From SAR324 cluster bacterium (lineage in GTDB: Bacteria; SAR324; NAC60-12): DNA of 64,000 nt. Where the stretch lies: contig JADGAV010000008.1 of NCBI GenBank assembly GCA_015231825.1, positions 1-64,000 of the forward strand. Direction: 5' to 3'. The notes beneath the pieces were generated by a model. That model ran no database searches and had not been told where the DNA came from. It saw only the letters and a list, made by a program, of their open reading frames with translations. Of this stretch, positions 34,907 to 44,538 are shown piece by piece. How positions within the stretch are numbered: the first letter of the stretch is position 1; the number at the start of each line of letters is the position of its first letter. The position numbers and the translations under genes were made by a program.

Positions 34907-35696
34907 TAATTCTGCAGCAAAAATGATTTTTCTGCTGCTGTTTTTAAATATATCGGGAACGTTTTTGAGCCAGGCCAGGGAAGCTGGCCAAACCGAATAT
35001 GAAATGGGAATCGATTTCGAGCGTTTGGGAAGAAACAGGGACGCCCAAAAATGGTTTCATGACTCTGCCATACAGGGAAATTTTGAAGCAATTTCCAAAC
35101 TGGAATACTTAAAAAAAACAGCGGAACGAAAAAAAGGGTTAAAAACTAAAATGGCTCCGGCCAAAAAAAGAACCCCCAAAATCATTCGTGTGACGAAGGA
35201 CGGTGATTTGAGATTGCCCAACGGCAATGTTTTCAGAACCGGAATTTACGAACCAAAATTGCACGCCCAGCTTCACAATCAAGCAGAAAAACCTTTCTAT
35301 GTCATTTCGGGAAGCGGATGCTCTGAATGTGAGATGAACCGTTCCATCTATATTCAAACTCCCAGTGACGGTCCTCTGAATGAAGCCCTTGCTCTTCGAT
35401 ACCCTTACCCGGGGCAAGTTTTTAACAGCAAAAGCACGACCATGATTTTTGAGTCTAAAATGTTTTTTGGAAAATGCGACGAATCCTCTCAAGATTCCGT
35501 CCTCTGGTTTATTCGGAACAGAAATTCTGAAGGACTGTGGGAAAAAGAACTATTTAAGGTGTCGATTATCAACGGAAGGAAAGAGGAAGAAGTTGAGGAG
35601 GAAGTCAGTCCTGTCAAATTGAAATCCCTGCTCGAATCCCTCAAAGGCGGCACCTGTCACGAATTGCCTGGCATCAGACAAATTGCCGAGCCTTAA
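34896..35696 (+). CDS. Secreted protein with one Sel1-like repeat, function unknown
   Basis: A 266-residue exported protein with a signal peptide (AAKMIFLLLFLNISGTFLSQA) and one repeat (EYEMGIDFERLGRNRDAQKW, then FHDSA) similar to those in the preceding protein. The rest is basic then beta-rich with four or more cysteines (GSGCSECEMN, FGKCD, GGTCHE). Some may form disulfides. Three in-frame ATGs (34875, 34896, 34923) are possible; I use 34896 for the best signal-peptide shape. It overlaps the upstream gene and leads to the six-PAS kinase 36 bases downstream. I do not know its function. Confidence 0.7.
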   Translation: MKNNNSAAKMIFLLLFLNISGTFLSQAREAGQTEYEMGIDFERLGRNRDAQKWFHDSAIQGNFEAISKLEYLKKTAERKKGLKTKMAPAKKRTPKIIRVTKDGDLRLPNGNVFRTGIYEPKLHAQLHNQAEKPFYVISGSGCSECEMNRSIYIQTPSDGPLNEALALRYPYPGQVFNSKSTTMIFESKMFFGKCDESSQDSVLWFIRNRNSEGLWEKELFKVSIINGRKEEEVEEEVSPVKLKSLLESLKGGTCHELPGIRQIAEP

Positions 35697-35731
35697 TAGA
35701 AAAAACATTTTATTTTTGGAGTTGATCAATC

Positions 35732-38700
35732 ATGCTGCAGGATGATCATTATCTCAAAAATGAACTTTACTCCCTGATGCAGAAAGATGCATCAATCTTC
35801 GAATTTCTCCAGGAAGGATCCCTTGACGGCATCTGGTATTGGGACCTTGAAAACCCTGAAAACGAATGGCTGAGCCCCCAATTATGGAAAACCCTCGGTC
35901 AAGACCCCAGTGAAAAAAAGCATCTTGTCAGTGAATGGCACGGTCACATTTTTCCTGAAGATCGCCTAAAAGCCGTAGAAAACTATCGCGAGCACCATGC
36001 CGACCCAAATGTTCCCTATGATCAGGTCGTCAGGTTCAGGCACAAAAACGGTTCAACACTGTGGATCCGTTCTCGGGGCATGCTTATCCGCGACAGTTCA
36101 GGCAAGGCAACCCGCATGCTGGGGGTCTATACGGACATCACCCAACTGAAGCAGGCGGAGGAGGCGCTCCGGGAGTCAGAAGGACTTCATCGAATAATTC
36201 TCGAAAACATTCAGGATCCTGTCATGATCACCGACGACCAGGGCAAGTTCACTTTTGTTGGTCCGAATGTTCCTCATATCTTTGGTTTCTCCGCTGATGA
36301 AATCAAAGCTCGAGGCAGCATTTCAGAAGTATTTGGCCGGGAATTATTTGACCTGAAGGAGCTGCAGAGGCTGGGTCAAATTTCTAATATCGAAGCCCGT
36401 ATCTTCAAAAAGAACGGTGAACTGCGAAATTTTTTGGTAGCCGTCAAGCAGGTTTCGATCAAAGGAGGCAGCATTCTCTATGTTTGCCGAGACATCACTG
36501 AACACAAACAGACAGAAGAGCGCGCTAAAAAATCCGCGTCGATGTACCAGGATCTGGTTGAAACTTCCCAGGATTTGATCTGGCAATGCGATCTTGAAGG
36601 CAGATACACCTACCTCAATCCTGCCTGGGAAGAGACTTTCGGCTTCAAAACAGAAGAGATGTTAGGAAAGAAGTTTTCTGATTTTCAAACGCCGGAATAC
36701 GCTGAAAGAGATCACCGGGAACTCACGCAAATCCTGAAAGGCAAGGTCCTGAAGGGTTTTGAAACGGTCCATGTAGACAAAAACAAGCAACCGATTCACT
36801 TGGTCTTCAACGCAAAAAATGTGCTCAATGAAGACGGTCAAATTGTCGGGATCCGCGGCACCGCCTACAACATTTCGGATCGATACCAGGCGGAACAGGA
36901 ACTCAAAAAGAGCGAAGGAAACTATCATAATTTGTTTGAAAAGATGCTGGATGGTTTTGCTCTCCATGAAATCATCTGTGATTCCGCAGGGGTGCCGGTT
37001 GATTACCGTTTCCTGAGCGTCAACCCTGCTTTTGAAAATTTAACAGGACTTCGCGTCAAAGACCTGATCGGGCAAAGGGTTCGTCAGGTGATGCCCAATA
37101 TCGAAAAGCACTGGATTGAAACTTATGGCAGAGTCGCTTTGACCGGCGAACCGGTCTTTTTTGAAAACTACTCACTAGAGTTGGATAAACATTTTGCAGT
37201 AACCGCCTATCGGCCCGCAGAAAAGCAATTTGCCTGTATTTTTCAGGACATGAGCCCCCGTAAAAAGGCGGAAAAGAAACTGAAAGAATCCCTCCAGCTC
37301 AATCAAATGATCATTGAATCCTCACCCGTCGGCCTTTTGATTTTCAAAGAATCCGGCCCCTGCGTGATGGCCAATCCGGCAGCTGCAGCCATTTCCGGTG
37401 TTAGCCAGGAAAAACTGCTCAGCCTCGGATTCAGGGAAACAGATTTCTACCAGCAAACCGGGATTTTGGCAGACATTGAGAAAGTGCTTGAAACGGGAGA
37501 AGTTCTTCAACGGGAAACACACGTCATCAATAAATCGGGAAAGGAGTTCTGGTATGAAGGTTCGATTTCCAGTCTTAATATTGAGGGAGAAAAACACCTG
37601 CTTCTTCTTTTCCAGGATATTTGGGAACGTAAACAACTTGAAGCGAACCTGCTGAGACAACATGCAGAATTCGAAGCCATTTTCAATTCGATCACGGATG
37701 CTATTGTTTTTGTCGATACTGACCGGCGGATCATCCGGATCAATCCTGCTTTCCAGGCGATTTTGGGTTACTCTTTCGAAGAAGTCAAAGGAAAAACGAC
37801 GCAAATCATCTATGCCAATCCAGAGGATTATTTTCAGCAGGGAAAAGTTCGCTACAACCAAAAAGCAAAGCTCGCTAAACCCATCTATGAAATCGAATAT
37901 CTCAGCAAAGACGGCACTGTTTTTCCTGGCGAAACGCTCGGTATCCCGGTTAAGGATAGTCAAGATGTCATCGTTGGATTTCTCGGGGTTATTCGAGATG
38001 TGACAGAACGCCACGAATCAGAAAAAGAAAGAGATTCACTCAAGAAACAGTGGGCACAGTCACAAAAGCTCGAATCCCTGGGAACGCTTGCTGGTGGTAT
38101 TGCTCATGATTTCAATAACATTTTAAGCGTGGTGCTGGGCTATACTGAAATTGCACTGGAAGATGCTCCCGAAGGGTCAAGTTTGTCCCAGGATTTGGAA
38201 AATGTTCTGCAGGCTGCCCATCGAGCGAGAGATTTGGTGCGGCAGATATTGGCTTTCGGCCGCCAAACCCAAGCCGAACGAATTTTGCTGGACCCGGCCC
38301 CAATCTTCAAAGAAGCCCTGAAAATGCTGCGGGCTTCAATTCCTACCACGATTGACATTCAGGAAAACATTGTTCTTGATACAGGAACCATTCATGCTGA
38401 CCCCACCCATCTGCATCAGATACTGATGAACTTGTGCACCAATGCCTTTCATGCGATGGAAGACAATGGGGGAATTTTGAAGGTGGAACTGAAACCTTGC
38501 GACTCAGTCCCGTTAGAGCTTGAAAACAGCAATCAGAGTTTTCTTGAACTGTCCGTGAGCGACACGGGACCAGGAATCAAACCGGGAATCATTGATAAAA
38601 TTTTTGACCCGTTTTTCACAACAAAAGAAGCGGGCAAAGGGACAGGAATGGGGCTTTCCATCAGCTACGGAATTGTCAAGGAATATGGCGGGAGTCTGAC

Positions 38701-39175
38701 CGTGGAGAGCGAACCTGGAAAGGGAACAAAATTCTGTGTCTACTTTCCGCAAAGCGATCAAGATGCGGTGTCCGGCGGGCCAATGGAAAAAGCGATCCTG
38801 ATGGGAAATGAACATATTTTGTTTGTTGATGATGAAGAAGTCCTTGCTGAAATGGGAAAGGACATGCTGGAACGATTGGGATACCAGGTCACCATCAAAA
38901 CAAGGAGTATTGAAGCCCTCGAAATTTTTCAGAATCAGCCCGATCAGTTTGACCTCGTCATTACAGATCAGACAATGCCGGGAATAACAGGGCTGGATCT
39001 GGCAAGAAGAATGGTCCAGATTCGTGCGGATATTCCCATCATTCTATGCACAGGTTACAGCAATCTCGTCGACGAAAACTTTGCAAAGTCCAGAGGAGTA
39101 AAAGAATTTGCCTATAAGCCCATCGCCAGAAAAATCATCTCCAGGTTGATCCGAAATGTTCTGGACAAACCTTGA
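35732..39175 (+). CDS. Multi-PAS hybrid histidine kinase
   Basis: A 1147-residue hybrid sensor kinase. Six PAS/PAC units cover about residues 18-770, starting with a PAS_3-type domain (GIWYWDLENPENEWLSPQLW) and each ending in DIT/DVT-type linkers. HisKA follows with H792 (GGIAHDFNNILS), then HATPase_c (DTGPGI, TGMGLSISYG), and a C-terminal receiver with D1079 (VITDQTMPGITG). No transmembrane helix or LOV signature is visible, so sensing is cytosolic. The HDFNN motif places it with kinases whose output is unclear. GGAG is upstream of the ATG. It is probably cotranscribed with the two secreted proteins. Confidence 0.93.
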   Translation: MLQDDHYLKNELYSLMQKDASIFEFLQEGSLDGIWYWDLENPENEWLSPQLWKTLGQDPSEKKHLVSEWHGHIFPEDRLKAVENYREHHADPNVPYDQVVRFRHKNGSTLWIRSRGMLIRDSSGKATRMLGVYTDITQLKQAEEALRESEGLHRIILENIQDPVMITDDQGKFTFVGPNVPHIFGFSADEIKARGSISEVFGRELFDLKELQRLGQISNIEARIFKKNGELRNFLVAVKQVSIKGGSILYVCRDITEHKQTEERAKKSASMYQDLVETSQDLIWQCDLEGRYTYLNPAWEETFGFKTEEMLGKKFSDFQTPEYAERDHRELTQILKGKVLKGFETVHVDKNKQPIHLVFNAKNVLNEDGQIVGIRGTAYNISDRYQAEQELKKSEGNYHNLFEKMLDGFALHEIICDSAGVPVDYRFLSVNPAFENLTGLRVKDLIGQRVRQVMPNIEKHWIETYGRVALTGEPVFFENYSLELDKHFAVTAYRPAEKQFACIFQDMSPRKKAEKKLKESLQLNQMIIESSPVGLLIFKESGPCVMANPAAAAISGVSQEKLLSLGFRETDFYQQTGILADIEKVLETGEVLQRETHVINKSGKEFWYEGSISSLNIEGEKHLLLLFQDIWERKQLEANLLRQHAEFEAIFNSITDAIVFVDTDRRIIRINPAFQAILGYSFEEVKGKTTQIIYANPEDYFQQGKVRYNQKAKLAKPIYEIEYLSKDGTVFPGETLGIPVKDSQDVIVGFLGVIRDVTERHESEKERDSLKKQWAQSQKLESLGTLAGGIAHDFNNILSVVLGYTEIALEDAPEGSSLSQDLENVLQAAHRARDLVRQILAFGRQTQAERILLDPAPIFKEALKMLRASIPTTIDIQENIVLDTGTIHADPTHLHQILMNLCTNAFHAMEDNGGILKVELKPCDSVPLELENSNQSFLELSVSDTGPGIKPGIIDKIFDPFFTTKEAGKGTGMGLSISYGIVKEYGGSLTVESEPGKGTKFCVYFPQSDQDAVSGGPMEKAILMGNEHILFVDDEEVLAEMGKDMLERLGYQVTIKTRSIEALEIFQNQPDQFDLVITDQTMPGITGLDLARRMVQIRADIPIILCTGYSNLVDENFAKSRGVKEFAYKPIARKIISRLIRNVLDKP

Positions 39176-39479
39176 TGTCCACTGATTTTTAGTCAAAAGG
39201 ACCCTTTTTTGCGTGAGCTTCAGCGCAGGAAAAAATGTTTAAAATCCTCCATTTTCTGATGTTTTCCAACGGCATTGGTTTCAACCCATTCAAAATTTCC
39301 CAACGGGCTCCAGTTCATGGAATACAATCGCATTTTCCTTGAATAAATCCTTATTTTGTAATAGAGATAGGGCTCCCTTTTTTAGCTCTTTTGAACTGTT
39401 CGATTCCTTGTTTCGGCCGACATCTTTCTGTTGTCAATGCCCAAAGGGAATCGCCCGTCTCGCCTTTTAGGAGAAGCAA
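39176..39479. other. Intergenic region before the first TRAP operon
   Basis: About 304 bases, AT-rich toward the middle. The stretch GTTCGATTCC near 39398 resembles a tRNA T-loop but has no cloverleaf around it. No clear terminator is seen. The ATATGATAT sequence found around the second TRAP operon is absent here. Confidence 0.4.
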
Positions 39480-40478
39480 ATGATAAAATTTAGAAAAAGA
39501 CTATTCATCGCAGCCGTCTCGGCAATCTTTGTATTGAGTTCATCAGCAACAGCCGCCGAGTTTAATATGAGGCTCCATACTCTGGTTAAATCGCCGCATC
39601 CTTACAATGACATGGCGGAATACTTCAAAAAAGAAGTTGAAGCAAAAAGCGGAGGCCGCATCGCAGTTAAAATATTTCCTGGAGCTTCCCTGGGCAAAGA
39701 TCCCGCCGTCATCGGCGAAATAGGACTTGGTACAATTGACCTGATGATCAGCTCTGCCAACAATGCGGTCAAACAGATCCGTGAATTTCAGGTCTTCTCA
39801 ATGCCCTACCTGTTTGCAGATTTCGACACTTTGATGAAAACCGTAGGCCCCGGGTCAGAAGTGCTGGGCTACTTCCAGAATGTTTATACCAGCAATAGGG
39901 TCGGCATGAAGCTTCTGGCACTGGGAGGTTCAGGCACGCGTAACCTTTCCAACGCCAAGCGGCCGGTCAATCAACTTGCGGACATCAAAGGGTTAAAAAT
40001 GCGTACCCCGCCCTCTCCCATGATATCCAAAACATGGAAGGCTCTTGGTACTCTGCCTGTGACGATCGCCTGGTCGGAGCTCTATGCCGGCATTCAGACA
40101 GGAGTTGCCGAAGCACTGGAAAGTTCCATCCCCGGCTACAAGGGCAGCAAGCTTTACGAAGTTGCTCCACATCTGGCCCTGACCGCGCATACCATCCAGG
40201 TCAATCATATTTCCATGAGTGAACGCACCTGGAACAAGTTGTCTGAGGACCTGCGCAAACTCGTAACCGATGTCGCCGCAGAAGCCAGCGACCTCGGCAT
40301 TCGGAAGGCGATCGAATATGAATCAGCATTCGTGGACAGCCTGCAAAAGGAACACGGCGTCAAGGTCACCCGACCGGACACCTCGGAATTCAGAAACGCG
40401 CTGATGCCCGTCCAGAAAAAGCTGGCGGAAGAGATGAACTTGACGAAAGCCCTGGCCCTGATTCATGCGGCCAACTGA
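39480..40478 (+). CDS. TRAP transporter solute-binding protein (DctP family)
   Basis: A 332-residue periplasmic protein with a Sec signal peptide (MIKFRKRLFIAAVSAIFVLS, cleavage near 26). The DctP fold shows in SPHPYNDMAEYFKKEVEAKS, GLKMRTPPSP (the Arg that binds the carboxylate) and WSELYAGIQTGVAEALESS. TRAP systems use the sodium gradient to import organic acids. AGGAG lies upstream of the ATG. The following genes encode the two membrane subunits and then likely catabolic enzymes, ending in a reductive dehalogenase, so the ligand may be an organic acid, perhaps a halogenated aromatic acid. Confidence 0.93.
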   Translation: MIKFRKRLFIAAVSAIFVLSSSATAAEFNMRLHTLVKSPHPYNDMAEYFKKEVEAKSGGRIAVKIFPGASLGKDPAVIGEIGLGTIDLMISSANNAVKQIREFQVFSMPYLFADFDTLMKTVGPGSEVLGYFQNVYTSNRVGMKLLALGGSGTRNLSNAKRPVNQLADIKGLKMRTPPSPMISKTWKALGTLPVTIAWSELYAGIQTGVAEALESSIPGYKGSKLYEVAPHLALTAHTIQVNHISMSERTWNKLSEDLRKLVTDVAAEASDLGIRKAIEYESAFVDSLQKEHGVKVTRPDTSEFRNALMPVQKKLAEEMNLTKALALIHAAN

Positions 40479-40562
40479 GTTCAGCCCTTGAAAAAAGTTT
40501 CAGGAAAAGCGGAATTTGTCCACTGCTGCTGAAGTTCATCAAATTTTGCAGGAAGAATATTC

Positions 40563-41060
40563 ATGAAATTGCTGCCATTGATCAATCAAGCTCTTGATCA
40601 GATCTTGTGCAAAGTTTTGGCGTTTATGTTTGCCGGCATGATCGTCACGGTATTTGTCCAGGTCGTGGCTCGCAATGTTCTGCAAGAACCTTTCATCTGG
40701 ACACTCGATATTGCGCAGCTGCTGTTCTCATGGTGCATTTTCCTGGGAGCAGCACTGGCCCTGCGCTGGGATGCCCACTATAATGTCGACATTGTCCCCA
40801 GGCAATGGGTTCTGCTGGGTTCTGTATTTCGGGTCATCGCTCATTTGGCATCCATTGTTGTGATCACCGTCTTAGCCGTTTACGGTTCGATATTTACTGA
40901 ATTGGGACTGACTCGATTTGCTCCGGCCCTTGGTATCTCGGAATTCTGGTTTTTTCTTCCGATCCCACTCGGCGGAATTTTCATGATGTTTTTCCTCGCA
41001 GAGATCATCCCCAACGATTTTCAGGAAATCTGGAACCTGCATCGCAAGGATCCGACATGA
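40563..41060 (+). CDS. TRAP transporter small permease (DctQ family)
   Basis: A 165-residue membrane protein with four hydrophobic helices, including MFAGMIVTVFVQVVARNVLQ and LLFSWCIFLGAALALRW, the typical DctQ layout and size. It joins with the large subunit encoded next to form the membrane part of the TRAP transporter. It begins 84 bases after the binding protein and its stop overlaps the next ATG (ATGA). Confidence 0.9.
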   Translation: MKLLPLINQALDQILCKVLAFMFAGMIVTVFVQVVARNVLQEPFIWTLDIAQLLFSWCIFLGAALALRWDAHYNVDIVPRQWVLLGSVFRVIAHLASIVVITVLAVYGSIFTELGLTRFAPALGISEFWFFLPIPLGGIFMMFFLAEIIPNDFQEIWNLHRKDPT

Positions 41061-42352
41061 GTTCTCTTGCGATCCTGCTCATCGGCTTTTTCGTTTTAAT
41101 TCTGCTACGTATCAATATTGGTTTCGCCCTGGTCCTGTCTTCAATCATTGTGATGATCCGGGAAGATTTGCCATTTGCTTCAGTAATCAACCAGATGTAC
41201 GCCAACATCGATTCATTCCCCCTTTTGGCGGTTCCATTTTTCATGTTTCTTGGGCGAATTTTAAATACCGGAGGAATCACTGACCGACTGCTGAGGGTGG
41301 CCGACGCCACTGTAGGGCATATCCGCGGTGGACTTGGCCACGTCAATGTCTTTGTCAGTATGGTATTTGCAAGTTTGTCAGGCTCAGCCGCTGCCGACAC
41401 TGCGAGTGTCGGCTCCATTTTAATACCTGCCATGAAAAAGGCCGGCTACGACCCTGCTTTCTCGGTCGCCCTGACAGCAGCATCTTCTACCTTGGGAGTG
41501 ATTATCCCGCCCAGCATCATCCTGATCATTTACGGAGCATTTGGAAATGTTTCAATCGGCGCATTGTTTTTGGGGGGCATTGCTCCCGGAGTATTGATCG
41601 GTCTCTTCATGATGACCTACACCTATATTATCTCAGTTCGTCAGGGCTATCCCCCCAATGCCAGAGCCAGTCTGAAGGAACTCTCAAAAGCCTTGTACCA
41701 GGGAGCCCCTCCTCTGCTCATTCCAATCATGGTGCTCGGCGGAGTCGTCACCGGCATTTTCACACCGACGGAAGCAGCGATCAGCGCGGTCGTGTGGGCG
41801 CTGTTTCTGACCTTTGCTGTCTATCGTGATGTGTCAATCACTGAACTGCCTGCCATGCTGGCAAAATCCGCGGTTGATTTCTCGGTCCCTTTGTTCACAG
41901 TCGCAGGTGCCGGCATCTTCGGGTGGTTGATTTCATATTTGGGAGCCGCCGATCTCGTCGTCGAGTTTATTCTATCCGTGACCAGAGTTCCACATGGCAT
42001 CATGCTGATGCTGGTCGCTTTCCTTTTGTTGATCGGAACAGTCCTCAATCCGATTTCAGCCGTGCTGATTTTTCTTCCTATCATTCAGGCATTGGGAGAT
42101 ACAGCAGGATTCAATCCAGTTCATTTGGGGGTACTGACCACCGTCAGTTTATCGGTCGGATTGATCTCACCGCCTTATGGAATCTGTTTGCTGATTGCAA
42201 CCCAAATCGGAGAAATTCCTATTACAAAAGCGATTTTTGCCATCATTCCAATCGTCGCCCTGGTCATATTGGTAATCGTCGCGTCAATCTGGATTCCCGA
42301 TATCATGATTGGATTACCCAAACTGTTTATGCCCAAATTGTTCAATATTTAA
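41057..42352 (+). CDS. TRAP transporter large permease (DctM family)
   Basis: A 431-residue integral membrane protein with about 12 helices: FPLLAVPFFMFLGRILNTGG, SLSGSAAADTASVGSILIPA, PPSIILIIYGAFGN, and a second repeat ending VSLSVGLISPPYG. This is the sodium-coupled translocation subunit of a TRAP transporter. AAGGA lies upstream of ATG 41057, which overlaps the stop of the small subunit. The next gene, a DapA-family enzyme, begins 18 bases later, so transport and catabolism are coupled. Confidence 0.95.
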   Translation: MSSLAILLIGFFVLILLRINIGFALVLSSIIVMIREDLPFASVINQMYANIDSFPLLAVPFFMFLGRILNTGGITDRLLRVADATVGHIRGGLGHVNVFVSMVFASLSGSAAADTASVGSILIPAMKKAGYDPAFSVALTAASSTLGVIIPPSIILIIYGAFGNVSIGALFLGGIAPGVLIGLFMMTYTYIISVRQGYPPNARASLKELSKALYQGAPPLLIPIMVLGGVVTGIFTPTEAAISAVVWALFLTFAVYRDVSITELPAMLAKSAVDFSVPLFTVAGAGIFGWLISYLGAADLVVEFILSVTRVPHGIMLMLVAFLLLIGTVLNPISAVLIFLPIIQALGDTAGFNPVHLGVLTTVSLSVGLISPPYGICLLIATQIGEIPITKAIFAIIPIVALVILVIVASIWIPDIMIGLPKLFMPKLFNI

Positions 42353-42369
42353 ATAAGGAGAAACTTGCT

Positions 42370-43308
42370 ATGTCCACACAAAAAATTGAAGGCTCATTTG
42401 TTGCGCTTGTAACACCCTTCAACCAGGATGGAAGCGTTGACATCGAAGGATTTCGTGATCTTTTGCAATTCCAGGAAGAAAACGGGACGGTTGCCGTGCT
42501 GATCATGGGTTCGACCGGGGAGGTCTCCATGCTCACTCCTGCAGAGCGAAAAATGATTATTACTGAAACTGCCAAATTCAAGACGGACCGTATGAAACTT
42601 TACTATGGATGTACCGGTTCCAACACTGCGAGCACCATTGAACTGGTTCGTTTTGCGGGAGAAGCGGGTGCTGATGGAGCTATTATTGCTGCCCCTGCTT
42701 ATATTTGTGCATCAAACGAGGATATCGTCCAGTATTGCCTGGAGGTTGCTGACGCCTCTAGAATTCCGCTCGGGTATTACAATAACCCCCCCCGAATCAA
42801 AACCGATCTCACTACTGAAGATTTACTGAGAATTTCTGAGCATCCCAATTTTCAAATCCTCAAAGAATCCACTTCACGAGTCGGGCAAGTCGCTCAATTG
42901 TGTGCAGCCAAGCCGGATATGTCGCTGATGTGCTGCTGTTCACCCAATCTGGGATTGGTGGTCCCCATGATGGCCTTAGGGGGAAACGGCACTGCAAATA
43001 TGACAGGAAACATTATTCCCCGGGAGATGGCTGTGATTTCAAAACCCTGGCGCGATGAAGGAGACGCATTTGCTCTTCGAGAACAATGGCTCCGAAATCT
43101 GCCCCTCCTGCACTATGTCTACAGCGCAAGCAACCCGGTTCCCGTGAAGAGTTTGATGCAGGCCGTCGGACTGCCCTCAGGTCCCTTACGCAAACCGTTG
43201 CGTGGCTATCAAGGTGAAATGCTGGAAAAAGGTCTCGGAATTTTGCGCGAATTGGAACTGGATAAATCCTATGGTTTTAAATTATCTTTGGGCCGCGCAG
43301 CAGCATAG
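42370..43308 (+). CDS. DapA-family Schiff-base lyase/synthase
   Basis: A 312-residue (beta/alpha)8 barrel of the dihydrodipicolinate synthase/N-acetylneuraminate lyase family. It has the dual-carboxylate motif MGSTGE (47-51), catalytic Tyr137 in YYNNPP and Schiff-base Lys165 in ILKES. The ATG at 42370 follows AAGGAG, 18 bases behind the TRAP large subunit, so I read it as part of that operon. In a catabolic operon it is more likely an aldolase, dehydratase or hydratase-aldolase acting on a 2-oxo acid than the lysine-biosynthesis enzyme. The exact substrate is unknown. Confidence 0.88.
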   Translation: MSTQKIEGSFVALVTPFNQDGSVDIEGFRDLLQFQEENGTVAVLIMGSTGEVSMLTPAERKMIITETAKFKTDRMKLYYGCTGSNTASTIELVRFAGEAGADGAIIAAPAYICASNEDIVQYCLEVADASRIPLGYYNNPPRIKTDLTTEDLLRISEHPNFQILKESTSRVGQVAQLCAAKPDMSLMCCCSPNLGLVVPMMALGGNGTANMTGNIIPREMAVISKPWRDEGDAFALREQWLRNLPLLHYVYSASNPVPVKSLMQAVGLPSGPLRKPLRGYQGEMLEKGLGILRELELDKSYGFKLSLGRAAA

Positions 43309-43489
43309 TAAAAAGTGAGCCACTTCGGCACTGATCGTACAGCCTCCTTTTCGTAAACATTTTCTCAACCCTATTCATGAAGGGGAGTACGATGACGAAA
43401 AGGATTACAAGCAGGAGGGGGAGCAGAAACTGAACATCAACAGTCGGCTCACATTTCAGATCAGCACCTGGGAATAAACGAAACGCGAG

Positions 43490-44266
43490 ATGTCTGCATC
43501 TATAGAAAACGTTGTCCTGATTACAGGGGCCTCAAGTGGCATAGGGGCCGCTTTGGCATGCCGTCTTGCACGGCCGGGGATCGCGATGCTCCTGCATGCC
43601 CGGGGGGGTGTCAACGGTGATAAAAGGGATTTGCTGGCACAAAGAGCAGCAGAGGCCCGAAAAGCCGGGGCAGAAGTGGAAATAAAATTTTCAGATCTGC
43701 TGGAAGACGGAGTCGGCAAGGATCTGGTCAGCGAAGCGCTGAAACACTTTGGACGCATCGACCAGATCGTCTGTAATGCTGGTTTCGCCGACCGCCGTTT
43801 ATTTGGGGAACTGACGGCAAGCGATTTTGACAAAGCCTACAAAGGCATGGCACGAGCTTTTTTTGAAATCGCGACGGCTGCAATTGAACCCCTTTCAAAA
43901 TCTTCGAGAGGCCGATTGGTTGCAGTCAGTTCCTTTGTGGCCCATGTTTATGCCGAGGGAGGATTGTTCCCGATAACAGCCGCCGCAAAAGCCGGAATTG
44001 AGTCTTTGTCCAAATCACTGGCCCTGCAAATCGCTCCGCATGGGGTCACCGTCAACTGTGTCGCACCCGGCTACACCCGCAAAGAGTCTTCCGGACACTC
44101 TGCACTGTCAGAAGAGGCATGGAAACGGGCAGCAGATAAAACTCCGCTGGGACGGATTGCCGAACCCTGTGATATTGCGGCTGCCATCGCCTTTCTTTTG
44201 AGTGATGATGCCAGACATATTACCGGCCAGGTCATTCATGTGGATGGAGGCCTAACGCTGGCTTAG
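43490..44266 (+). CDS. Short-chain dehydrogenase/reductase family protein lacking the usual catalytic Tyr
   Basis: A 258-residue SDR with the NAD(P) motif TGASSGIG (12-19), the NAG motif (CNAGF, 95-99), the active-site Ser (VAVSSF, 145-149) and the PGYTR region. At the position of the YxxxK pair it reads T163-AAA-K167 within FPITAAAKAG, so the general-acid tyrosine appears replaced by threonine. The nearest tyrosine, Y154, is nine residues upstream. Either chemistry is altered or the protein binds without normal reduction. It lies in the TRAP/reductive dehalogenase cluster, 17 bases before a tautomerase gene. Substrate unknown. Confidence 0.85.
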   Translation: MSASIENVVLITGASSGIGAALACRLARPGIAMLLHARGGVNGDKRDLLAQRAAEARKAGAEVEIKFSDLLEDGVGKDLVSEALKHFGRIDQIVCNAGFADRRLFGELTASDFDKAYKGMARAFFEIATAAIEPLSKSSRGRLVAVSSFVAHVYAEGGLFPITAAAKAGIESLSKSLALQIAPHGVTVNCVAPGYTRKESSGHSALSEEAWKRAADKTPLGRIAEPCDIAAAIAFLLSDDARHITGQVIHVDGGLTLA

Positions 44267-44283
44267 TTAAAGAAGAGCAAATC

Positions 44284-44490
44284 ATGCCATTGGTAACGAT
44301 AAAAATGATCGAGGGACGAACTCCGGAACAAAAAGAGTCCGCGGCCCGGGCGATCACAGACATCCTTGTTAAACATTGTGATGCCCACAGGGAGCATATT
44401 TACGTTGTATTTGAAGATGTCGCAGATTCCGATTGGCTGGTGGGAGGAGTCACCGTGCGACAACGAAAAAATGAGCGGGGCGGGAGTTAA
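44284..44490 (+). CDS. 4-oxalocrotonate tautomerase family protein
   Basis: A 68-residue tautomerase-superfamily subunit. After loss of Met the N-terminus is Pro (MPLVTIKMIEGRT), the catalytic base of the family, and QKESAARAITDILVKH is the usual helix. These enzymes isomerise enol-keto forms of ring-cleavage products such as 2-hydroxymuconate; some relatives dehalogenate 3-chloroacrylate. Its position between an SDR and a molybdenum enzyme in a cluster with a reductive dehalogenase supports a role in aromatic or halogenated-acid breakdown. It is close to the usual length. Confidence 0.85.
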   Translation: MPLVTIKMIEGRTPEQKESAARAITDILVKHCDAHREHIYVVFEDVADSDWLVGGVTVRQRKNERGGS

Positions 44491-44538
44491 TCCTTAAAGT
44501 TATTTCACCAAAACTGCATTGAATATTCGGATCTGAAT

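Noticed and set aside
39395-39415. tRNA-like T-arm GTTCGATTCC
   Set aside because: No acceptor, D or anticodon arm can be paired around it.
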